Shown here: positions 25,978-33,341 of the stretch, one piece after another | Layout: every line of letters begins with the position of its first letter | Position numbering within the stretch: the first letter of the stretch is position 1 | DNA from: Paracoccus sp. JM45 | GTDB taxonomy: Bacteria > Pseudomonadota > Alphaproteobacteria > Rhodobacterales > Rhodobacteraceae | DNA length: 64,000 bases | Direction of reading: 5' to 3' | Assembly: GCF_003590715.1 (NCBI RefSeq) | Contig: NZ_QQVY01000002.1 | Span: 116,460-180,459, forward strand | Made by a program: the position numbers and the translations under genes | Notes under the pieces: model-generated | Database searches by the model: none | The model's input: the letters and a program-made list of their open reading frames with translations, nothing else | Told to the model about the DNA's origin: nothing

Positions 25978-26018
25978 TTGACGCATGACAGCGCTGTCAT
26001 GCATGATTGCGCTGTCAT
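25978..26018 (+). promoter_or_regulatory. gntK promoter with two tandem LacI-type operators
   Basis: Operator 1 is the perfect palindrome ATGACAGC-GCTGTCAT at 25985-26000 (extended to GCATGACAGCGCTGTCATGC at 25983-26002). Operator 2, ATGATTGC-GCTGTCAT at 26003-26018, keeps the right half exactly. The repeats are 18 bp apart. A -35 TTGACG (25978-25983) and a -10 CATGAT (26002-26007) bracket operator 1, so a bound repressor would block polymerase directly. Confidence 0.7.
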
Positions 26019-26036
26019 CGGAGGAGGACAGATCAC

Positions 26037-26540
26037 ATGGGAACGCGACCGATTCTGGTCATGGGCATCTGCGGCGTCGGGAAATCGACGATTGCAAAAG
26101 GCATCGCTGATCGGTTCGGCGGAGAGTTTATCGAAGCCGATGACTTTCACGACGCCCAAAGCGTCGCCCATATGCGCGATGGCCATCCGCTGACGGATGA
26201 CATGCGCTGGGGCTGGCTGGACCGGCTGGGCGATGCTGTGAATAACGCACCCAAACGGGCGGTTCTGGCCTGTTCGGCCCTTGGTCGGGCGCATCGCGAC
26301 CGGCTGCGGGCGCGGACCGGACCGATCGACATTGTCTTTCTGCATGGCGACCGCGCCCTGATCGAAGACCGCATGAATGGCCGTCAGGGCCACTATATGC
26401 CGACCAGCCTGATCGACAGCCAGTTGGCCGCCCTGCAACCACCTGATGCGACAGGCGAAAACGCCCTGTGGCTGACAGTCGCATTGTCACCCGACCGCAT
26501 CATCGACCTTGCAGCCGGGGCCCTTGCCCCGTCCGCTTGA
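26037..26540 (+). CDS. gntK: Gluconokinase
   Basis: Phosphorylates D-gluconate to 6-phosphogluconate, feeding Entner-Doudoroff or pentose phosphate routes. 167 residues, the normal small GntK. P-loop VMGICGVGKSTIAKGIA at ~9-25, EADDFHDAQSVAHMRDGHPLTDDMRWGWL (substrate region, residues ~34-62) and YMPTSLIDSQLAALQPP. GGAGGAGG precedes the ATG by about 10 bases. First gene of the gluconate operon, 24 bases before the TRAP binding protein. Confidence 0.94.
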   Translation: MGTRPILVMGICGVGKSTIAKGIADRFGGEFIEADDFHDAQSVAHMRDGHPLTDDMRWGWLDRLGDAVNNAPKRAVLACSALGRAHRDRLRARTGPIDIVFLHGDRALIEDRMNGRQGHYMPTSLIDSQLAALQPPDATGENALWLTVALSPDRIIDLAAGALAPSA

Positions 26541-26564
26541 ATTCACATTTCGGAGGAGAACGAC

Positions 26565-27587
26565 ATGATGACTATGACCCGTCGCGGCCTGCTGGCCGCC
26601 ACCGCCTGCTTCGCATTTGCCGCCCCCGCGCTGGCTGCGGATTACACCTTCCGGTTCCAGTCCTCGGACCCTGCCGGCAACCCGAACTTCGTGCTGCAGC
26701 AGGGCTGGGCCAAGGACGTCGAGGAGCGTTCCGAAGGCAAGATCGTCATCGACCTGATGCCTGTCGAATCCATCGTCGCCCATAACGAAACGCAGGACGC
26801 GATTGCCACCGGCATTCTGGACGGCCACATCACCGACCTGTCCTATTTCGCGGGTAAGGATCCGGCATTCGGCCTGATGGGCAACCCCGTTGGTGCATGG
26901 TCGGACCCCGAACAGATGTTCGACTTTCTGGAAAACGGCGGCGGCACCGAGCTGTTGAACGAGATCATGAACCCCTACGGGTTGCAGTTCATCGGCGCCT
27001 CGACCCCCGGTCTGGAAGCTTTTGTCAGCGCGGTTCCGATCGACAGCGTCGAGGATCTGAAAGGCGTCAAACTGCGTGCGCCCGAAGGTCTGGTCCAGTC
27101 GGTCTTTGCGGCTGCCGGTGCATCGCCCGTCAACCTGCCCGGTTCCGAGGTCTTCACCTCGCTGGACAAAAAGGTCATCGACGCGGCTGACTATTCGGTG
27201 TTTTCGGTCAATCAGGCACAGGGTCTGAACGACATCGCGCCGCATCCGATCTATCCGGGTTTCCACTCGATGCCGCTGGTCGAGATGTCGATGAACAAGG
27301 ACAAATGGGACGCGCTGCCCGAAGACATGCAGCAGTTGCTGACGCAATCGGTCCATGACTATGCCCGTGTCCAGGTGTCATCGCTGGTCGAGGCTGACGA
27401 AGCCGCCGTCGCTGAAGCCAAGGAAGGCGGCAAGATCACCATCCATGACTGGTCCGACGAAGAACGCGCCAAGTTCCGCAGCATCGCCATCGGCGAATGG
27501 GAAAAAGTCGCCAGCCAGTCGCCCGCCGCACAGCGGGTCTATGACGCGCTGACCGCCTATCTGACCGAAAAAGGTCTGGTTGACTAA
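26565..27587 (+). CDS. dctP: TRAP transporter substrate-binding protein (DctP type)
   Basis: 340 residues with a signal peptide (MTRRGLLAATACFAFAAPALA, with an Arg-Arg pair that allows Tat export). The body has the DctP pattern: VESIVAHNETQDAIATG, LKGVKLRAPEGLVQSVFAAAG and the Arg that contacts a substrate carboxylate within KLRAPEG. Linked gntK and GntR-like genes suggest gluconate or a related sugar acid. GGAGGAG precedes the ATG. Confidence 0.92.
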   Translation: MMTMTRRGLLAATACFAFAAPALAADYTFRFQSSDPAGNPNFVLQQGWAKDVEERSEGKIVIDLMPVESIVAHNETQDAIATGILDGHITDLSYFAGKDPAFGLMGNPVGAWSDPEQMFDFLENGGGTELLNEIMNPYGLQFIGASTPGLEAFVSAVPIDSVEDLKGVKLRAPEGLVQSVFAAAGASPVNLPGSEVFTSLDKKVIDAADYSVFSVNQAQGLNDIAPHPIYPGFHSMPLVEMSMNKDKWDALPEDMQQLLTQSVHDYARVQVSSLVEADEAAVAEAKEGGKITIHDWSDEERAKFRSIAIGEWEKVASQSPAAQRVYDALTAYLTEKGLVD

Positions 27588-27639
27588 GACCGTTCGGGTC
27601 GGGCCCCGCGCCCGACCCCACCCGAGGGAGGGGACCACC

Positions 27640-28197
27640 ATGACAGCATCCAACGAGATGCCGCGCGAGGAACATGCCGCCATCGCGCAATCGGGCTTTC
27701 TTGGCAGGTGGATCGACCGGCTTGCACTGATCCCTGCATTGGGTCTGGTGCTGGCCATGCTGATCCTGATCCAGGAAGTCTTCCTGCGCTATGTCTTTGG
27801 CGCGCCGACCAATTGGGCGCATGAAACCACGGTGTTTCTATGTGCTATCTCATTCATCTATGGCGGGCTTTTGTGCACATCACGCGACCGCCACATCCGC
27901 GTTGTGCTGATCTATGACATCCTGCCGCCTGCCGCGCGTCGCGTGGCCGATTTCCTGATTTCGGCGGTTTGCGCGCTATCTGCGGGGGCCTTTGCATGGG
28001 CCGCGTGGCAGATGGTGAAGCGCGCAGCATGGCGTCCTGACGGCAGCTTCCATCTGGAAACATCCGGCAGCGCGTGGAACCCCGCCTATCCGGGCATCCT
28101 GAAAATCCTGCTGATGGTCGCCTTGCTGGTCATGGCTGTTCAATTCGTGATCCTTGCGATCAACTATGCCCGCGGGCAGGGCATGGGGGCCCGCTGA
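27640..28197 (+). CDS. dctQ: TRAP transporter small membrane subunit (DctQ type)
   Basis: 185 residues with four membrane segments. The motif NWAHETTVFLCAISFIYGG is typical of DctQ. The ATG at 27640 has GAGGGAGGGG upstream. The TGA overlaps the dctM start as TGATG. The longer upstream reading frame starts in the dctP stop region and is not family-like. Confidence 0.9.
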   Translation: MTASNEMPREEHAAIAQSGFLGRWIDRLALIPALGLVLAMLILIQEVFLRYVFGAPTNWAHETTVFLCAISFIYGGLLCTSRDRHIRVVLIYDILPPAARRVADFLISAVCALSAGAFAWAAWQMVKRAAWRPDGSFHLETSGSAWNPAYPGILKILLMVALLVMAVQFVILAINYARGQGMGAR

Positions 28198-29513
28198 TGG
28201 AAATTTTCGGTTCACTTCAATCCTTGGGGATCGAGACGGGCACCCTTGTGCTGTTCGTCATGCTTTTGGGGCTGCTGGTTACGGGCATTCCGCTGGCTTT
28301 TGTCACCCTGCTGGTCACGCTGATCTTCGCGCTTGGCTGGTTCGGACCCAATGTGGTCCCGCTGATCACCAGTCGTGTCTATTCCTTTGTCAGCAGCTTT
28401 GTTTTCGTATCCGTCCCGATGTTCGTCATGATGGCCGCCGTCCTTGACCGAAGCGGCATTGCCCGCGACCTGTTCGAGGCGATGCGCCTGATCGGTGGCC
28501 GCATCCGTGGCGGCGTTGCGGTCCAGACCATCTTTGTCGCTGTCATCCTTGCCGCCATGTCCGGCATCATCGGCGGAGAGGTCGTCCTGCTGGGTCTGAT
28601 CGCCCTGCCGCAGATGCTGGCCCAAGGCTATGACCGCAAGCTGGCCATCGGCGTCGTCTGTGCGGGTGGCAGCCTTGGCACCATGGTGCCGCCATCGATC
28701 GTGCTGATCATCTATGGTCTAACGGCCAACGTCTCGATCGGGGATCTGTTCACGGCATCCTTCCTGCCGGGCTTTATGCTGGCCATGCTTTACGTCGGAT
28801 ATGTCATGATGCGGGCCTGGCTGACGCCATCGGCTGTGCCCCCCGTGGTCAACACCCCCACCCCGCGCGCCGAAAAGCTGCGCCTGATGAAGGGGCTGTT
28901 CCTGCCGATCGTCGTCGTGACCATGGTTCTGGGTTCGATCTATGGCGGCATCGCATCCGTGACCGAGGCCAGCGCCGTCGGCGTGGCCGGCGTGCTTCTG
29001 TCCACCATCGTACGCGGCGAATTCACATGGTCCCTGCTGCGCGAGGCATCCGTCCAGACGCTGCAAACCGTCGGGATGATCGTCTGGATCGGCATCGGTG
29101 CATCGGCACTGGTCGGTGTCTTCAACCTGATGGGTGGCATCAACTTCGTGTCCGAACTGATCACCGGCATCAGCGACAATCCGACCGTCATCATCCTGTT
29201 CATGATGGCCATCCTGTTTGTCCTGGGCATGTTCCTTGACTGGGTCGGGATCGCGCTTCTGACCATGCCGATCTTTGTGCCAATCATCGTCAACCTTGGA
29301 TATGATCCGGTCTGGTTCGGTGTGCTGTTCGCCATGAACATGCAGGTCAGCTTCCTGTCGCCACCCTTCGGCCCTGCCGCCTTCTATCTGAAGTCGGTCA
29401 CACCGCCGGACATCTCTTTGGGCGAGATTTTCAGTGCCCTGCTGCCCTTTATCGGATTGCAGATTTTGGCCGTCGCGCTGCTGATCCTGTTCCCGATGAT
29501 TGCCATCTATTGA
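28197..29513 (+). CDS. dctM: TRAP transporter large permease (DctM type)
   Basis: 438 residues with about 12 membrane segments. Conserved GGEVVLLGLIALPQML, GSLGTMVPPSIVLIIYG and SPPFGPAAFYLKSV. It completes a canonical P-Q-M TRAP set and is the last gene of the gluconate operon; a stem-loop terminator follows at 29523-29561. Confidence 0.93.
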   Translation: MEIFGSLQSLGIETGTLVLFVMLLGLLVTGIPLAFVTLLVTLIFALGWFGPNVVPLITSRVYSFVSSFVFVSVPMFVMMAAVLDRSGIARDLFEAMRLIGGRIRGGVAVQTIFVAVILAAMSGIIGGEVVLLGLIALPQMLAQGYDRKLAIGVVCAGGSLGTMVPPSIVLIIYGLTANVSIGDLFTASFLPGFMLAMLYVGYVMMRAWLTPSAVPPVVNTPTPRAEKLRLMKGLFLPIVVVTMVLGSIYGGIASVTEASAVGVAGVLLSTIVRGEFTWSLLREASVQTLQTVGMIVWIGIGASALVGVFNLMGGINFVSELITGISDNPTVIILFMMAILFVLGMFLDWVGIALLTMPIFVPIIVNLGYDPVWFGVLFAMNMQVSFLSPPFGPAAFYLKSVTPPDISLGEIFSALLPFIGLQILAVALLILFPMIAIY

Positions 29514-29522
29514 TCGCCTTTG

Positions 29523-29561
29523 CGGGGCCACAGGGACATATCCTGCGGCCCCGTTCATTTT
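29523..29561 (+). terminator. Rho-independent terminator after dctM
   Basis: Stem CGGGGCC-A-CAGG pairing with CCTG-C-GGCCCCG around a 7-base loop, followed by TTCATTTT. It lies 10 bases after the dctM stop and separates the gluconate operon from the osmolyte importer. Confidence 0.65.
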
Positions 29562-29637
29562 CCAAGGAACCTTTCCGGCCCTGTGCCATTCTGCTTTTGC
29601 CCCGATCTGCGGATCAGCGCGACAGGAAAGGACGACC

Positions 29638-30549
29638 ATGAACACCACCGCCTCTATTGCCGCCGCCGCCGCCCTGATCGGGCTTGGCACCGCCGCTGGC
29701 GCACAAAGCATTACCGTTTCGTCGAAAATCGATACCGAGGGCGGCTTGCTGGGCAACATCATCGCGATGGCCCTGCAGGATGCCGGATTGCAGGTCACCG
29801 ACCGTTTGCAGCTGGGTGGCACGCCCATCATGCGCGATGCCATCACCTCGGGTCAGATCGACATCTATCCCGAATATACCGCCAATGGCGCGTTCTTCTT
29901 TAACGAAGCCGACAGCGAGGTCTGGAAAGACGCCGATCAGGGCTATGCCCGCGTGGCCGAACTGGATCTGGAACAGAACGATGTTGCCTGGCTGCAGCCC
30001 GCACCTGCCAATAACACATGGGCCATCGCTCTGCGTCAGGATCTGGCGGATGAACACGGGCTGGCCAGCATGTCCGATCTGGGGGCGTGGATCAGCGACG
30101 GCGGCGATGTGAAACTGGCCGCCTCGACGGAATTCGTCACCTCGGCGGCGGCCCTGCCCGCCTTCCAGACGACCTATGGTTTCAAGATGGCGCCTGACCA
30201 GCTGGTCCAGCTGTCGGGCGGTGATACGGCAGCCACCATTGCCGCAGCGGCCCAGCAGACATCAGGTGTGAACGCGGCCATGGTTTACGGTACCGATGGC
30301 GGCATCGCCCCCGCAGGTCTGGTCGTGATGGAGGATGACAAGGGCGTGCAGCCCGTCTATCAGCCCGCCCCCATCATCCGCGCCGAGGTACTGGAGGCAC
30401 ACCCCGAAATCCGCGATATCCTTGCACCGATCTTCAAGGGCTTGGACCTTGAAACCCTGCAGGAGCTGAACGGGCGCATCCAGATCGGTGGCGAACCTGC
30501 CAATGCGGTTGCACGTGATTACCTAACCAAAACGGGCTTTCTGGACTAA
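29638..30549 (+). CDS. yehZ: Osmolyte-type ABC importer, substrate-binding protein (YehZ/OpuC type)
   Basis: 303 residues, signal peptide about 1-22. SVSSKIDTEGGLLGNIIAMAL, PIMRDAITSGQIDIYPEYTANG and AAMVYGTDGGIAPAGLVVMEDDK are OpuAC/YehZ-type segments for binding quaternary amines. The ATG at 29638 has GGAAAGGA upstream; an in-frame ATG 46 codons earlier is rejected because it runs through the terminator. The order binding protein-permease-ATPase-permease matches yehZYXW. Substrate is likely a betaine or choline-like solute. Confidence 0.88.
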   Translation: MNTTASIAAAAALIGLGTAAGAQSITVSSKIDTEGGLLGNIIAMALQDAGLQVTDRLQLGGTPIMRDAITSGQIDIYPEYTANGAFFFNEADSEVWKDADQGYARVAELDLEQNDVAWLQPAPANNTWAIALRQDLADEHGLASMSDLGAWISDGGDVKLAASTEFVTSAAALPAFQTTYGFKMAPDQLVQLSGGDTAATIAAAAQQTSGVNAAMVYGTDGGIAPAGLVVMEDDKGVQPVYQPAPIIRAEVLEAHPEIRDILAPIFKGLDLETLQELNGRIQIGGEPANAVARDYLTKTGFLD

Positions 30550-31700
30550 TGAGGGGACGGCTTGACCGCCCCGGACTGCTATTCGCACTGATCGGGCTGG
30601 CAGCACTGGCCCTGCCCTTCGTGACGTTCAAGCCTAACCGCATCGTCCTTGGCGAAGGCCTGCCAGCCTTCGCCGCCCTGCCCTTTGGCATGGCAATCAC
30701 CGCCGCTTTGGCGGTGGCTTTGATCGCCGGATGCCTGCGCTGGTCCGCCCTGCTGCGTCTGGTTGTGGCGATGGCGGGGGTGGCCATCGCGGCCATCTCG
30801 CTTGGAGTGGCGGCGACGCATCTGACCCCCGATGGCAATACCTTGGCACGCGTCGCGCCCGCATCGGGGTTCTGGCTGACGCTGCTGGCCTTCGCGCTGA
30901 TGTTGGCTGATGCCATTACCAGACTGCACCCGCCCCTGATCCTTCGCTGGCTGCTTCTGACCGGTGCCATTGTTTTAACCGTATTGCTGCTGACCAGCGG
31001 CATTCTGGACGGCGTTTCGGTCATGCGCGAATACACCGCCCGTCAGGATATCTTCCTGCGCGAGGCATCCGCGCATCTGCTGCTGGCCTTCGGATCACTG
31101 GGGCTGGCGCTGTTGGTCGGCCTGCCCATCGGGGTCGCAATCCATCAGGTCCGCGCGTCCCGCAGGCCGGTTCTGTCGGTGCTGAACATCCTGCAAACTA
31201 TTCCATCGCTGGCCTTGTTCGGCATTATGATCCCGATCTTTGGCTGGATTGCCGCCAATGTGCCGGGGGCGGCCCAAGCGGGGGTCGCGGGCATCGGGGT
31301 GTTTCCGGCGCTGGTGGCGCTGTTTCTCTATTCGCTGTTGCCTGTTGTGTCGAACACACTGACCGGCCTGTCCGGCGTCAACCCCGCCACGTGTGAGGCA
31401 GCGATCGGTCTGGGCCTGACCCGCACCCAAGTGCTGGGCTGGGTGTTGGTGCCGCTGGCCCTGCCCGTCCTGCTGGCTGCCATCCGTATCGTGCTGGTCC
31501 AGAACATCGGCCTTGCTGTGATTGCCGGTCTGATCGGCGGTGGCGGCTTTGGCGCATTTGTCTTTCAGGGCCTGAACCAGACCGCGATGGATCTGGTGCT
31601 GCTGGGTGCATTGCCGACCATCGCGCTGGCCCTTGTGGCAGGCATCGCCCTTGACCTGCTGGTCGAAACCACCACCCGTGCCCGAGGATCGCATGATTGA
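30549..31700 (+). CDS. yehY: Osmolyte-type ABC importer, long permease (YehY type)
   Basis: 383 residues. The N-terminal ~170 residues form extra membrane segments as in YehY; the C-terminal half is a BPD-type permease with FGSLGLALLVGLPIG, ILQTIPSLALFGIMIP and the EAA-like loop CEAAIGLGLTRTQVLGWVLVPLALP. Starts at TAATG, overlapping the binding-protein stop, and overlaps the ATPase gene by 8 bases. Confidence 0.9.
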   Translation: MRGRLDRPGLLFALIGLAALALPFVTFKPNRIVLGEGLPAFAALPFGMAITAALAVALIAGCLRWSALLRLVVAMAGVAIAAISLGVAATHLTPDGNTLARVAPASGFWLTLLAFALMLADAITRLHPPLILRWLLLTGAIVLTVLLLTSGILDGVSVMREYTARQDIFLREASAHLLLAFGSLGLALLVGLPIGVAIHQVRASRRPVLSVLNILQTIPSLALFGIMIPIFGWIAANVPGAAQAGVAGIGVFPALVALFLYSLLPVVSNTLTGLSGVNPATCEAAIGLGLTRTQVLGWVLVPLALPVLLAAIRIVLVQNIGLAVIAGLIGGGGFGAFVFQGLNQTAMDLVLLGALPTIALALVAGIALDLLVETTTRARGSHD

Positions 31701-32610
31701 AATCCGCAACCTGACCAAGACCTATGACGGCAAAGCCGCCGTCGACGATGTCAGCCTGACGGTGGAACGCGGGCAGATCGCAGCGCTGGTCGGCACATCG
31801 GGGTCGGGCAAGACGACATTGCTGCGGATGATCAACCGGCTGGTCACCCCGACATCGGGTCAGATCATGATCGACGGACAGGATACCGGCGACATCCCCC
31901 CGCATCTGCTGCGCCGCCGCATCGGCTATGCCATTCAGGGGCACGGGCTGTTCCCGCATCGCACCGTTGGCCAGAACATCGCCACCGTACCGCGCCTGCT
32001 GCGTTGGCCGGCCCGCGATATCCGTGCCCGTGTCGATGAATTGCTGACGCTGTTCCAGCTGGACCCCGATGCCTTTCGCAACCGGATGCCGCATGAACTC
32101 TCCGGCGGCCAGCAACAGCGCATCGGCGTCGCCCGCGCCCTGGCCGCAAAGCCGGACCTGTTGCTGATGGATGAACCCTTCGGCGCACTGGACCCCGTGA
32201 TCCGCGCCAAGGCCCAATCCGACCTGCGCCAGATCCAGCGCCAGCTGGGCACCACGCTGATCCTTGTGACCCATGATATGGAAGAGGCGATCCTGCTGGG
32301 CGACCGCATCGCCGTGATGGATCAGGGGAAACTGGTGCAATACGCATCACCGCATGACATTCTGACCAGCCCCGCCACGCCCTTTGTCGCGGACCTGATC
32401 GGACCGGATCTGCGCCCCTTCCATTTACTGTCGCTGACCCCCGCCTTCCAGATCGCCACCGAGGGCCACGCCACCGGCACGCCCATCCCGCGCGAGGCGA
32501 CCCTGCGCGACGCCTTGGCCGAATGTCTCTGGAGCGGGCGTGACGCCCTGCCCGTCGAAGGCGGCGGTGTCGTCACCTTGGCGGCATTGCGCGAACGGGC
32601 CACGCCGTGA
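31693..32610 (+). CDS. yehX: Osmolyte-type ABC importer, ATPase (YehX/OpuCA type)
   Basis: 305 residues. Walker A VGTSGSGKTTLLRMI, signature LSGGQQQRIGVARAL and Walker B LLLMDEPFGALDP. The C-terminal ~70 residues lack clear paired CBS domains, as in YehX. The ATG at 31693 replaces a longer frame that runs inside the permease gene. Overlaps the last permease by 4 bases. Confidence 0.92.
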   Translation: MIEIRNLTKTYDGKAAVDDVSLTVERGQIAALVGTSGSGKTTLLRMINRLVTPTSGQIMIDGQDTGDIPPHLLRRRIGYAIQGHGLFPHRTVGQNIATVPRLLRWPARDIRARVDELLTLFQLDPDAFRNRMPHELSGGQQQRIGVARALAAKPDLLLMDEPFGALDPVIRAKAQSDLRQIQRQLGTTLILVTHDMEEAILLGDRIAVMDQGKLVQYASPHDILTSPATPFVADLIGPDLRPFHLLSLTPAFQIATEGHATGTPIPREATLRDALAECLWSGRDALPVEGGGVVTLAALRERATP

Positions 32611-33341
32611 CGGGGCGCATCCTTCTGGCGGCGGCCACGCTGTTCCTGCTGGCTTTCCTTATCAGCCCGACCAGCTTTGCGTGGCTGTTCGAACCGGTGA
32701 CGCGCAACAACGCACCCGCAATCTATACCCAGACGCCGCTCTGGTCGCTGACCCTGTCGCATCTGGGGTTGGTGGCGCTGGCGGTGGCAGCATCAACGGT
32801 CATCGCGCTGGTCTTGGCGATCCTTGTGACGCGACCTGCGGGGCGCGAGTTTTTGCCGCTGGCGCGGATCATCACCTCGGTCGGGCAGACATTTCCGCCG
32901 GTGGCCGTGCTGGCCTTGGCGGTGCCGGTGATGGGGTTCGGCGCGGGGCCGACGCTGGTGGCGCTTTTCCTCTATGGTCTGCTGCCGGTTTTTGAAAACA
33001 CACTGGCGGGACTGACCAATCAGCCCCCTAAAATCACCGAGGGCGCGCGCGGCATGGGCCTGACCCAAGCGCAACGTCTGTGGCAGGTCGATCTGCCGCT
33101 GGCCCTGCCCGTCATCCTGACAGGAATGCGGCTGACGGCGGTCATCTCGCTGGGGACGGCGACGATCGGATCGACCGTCGCTGCCCGCACCTTGGGCGAG
33201 GTGATTATCGCCGGCTTGCTGTCTTCCAACACCGCCTTTGTGTTGCAGGGCGGCATGGTCGTGGGGATCATCGCCGTGATGATCTATGAAGGGTTCCAGC
33301 GGCTGGAACGCATTGCCGCACGTCGCGTCGGCCTGACCTAA
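32607..33341 (+). CDS. yehW: Osmolyte-type ABC importer, short permease (YehW type)
   Basis: 244 residues, six or seven membrane segments. ITSVGQTFPPVAVLALAVPVMG and ITEGARGMGLTQAQRLWQVDLPLALP (EAA loop) are typical. Completes the YehZYXW set. Its TAA overlaps the stop of the convergent glgP gene. Confidence 0.91.
   Translation: MTGRILLAAATLFLLAFLISPTSFAWLFEPVTRNNAPAIYTQTPLWSLTLSHLGLVALAVAASTVIALVLAILVTRPAGREFLPLARIITSVGQTFPPVAVLALAVPVMGFGAGPTLVALFLYGLLPVFENTLAGLTNQPPKITEGARGMGLTQAQRLWQVDLPLALPVILTGMRLTAVISLGTATIGSTVAARTLGEVIIAGLLSSNTAFVLQGGMVVGIIAVMIYEGFQRLERIAARRVGLT

Noticed and set aside
29500-29637. Upstream extension of the YehZ-like gene to an ATG at 29500
   Set aside because: It would overlap the dctM end and run through a terminator hairpin, and would bury the signal peptide.
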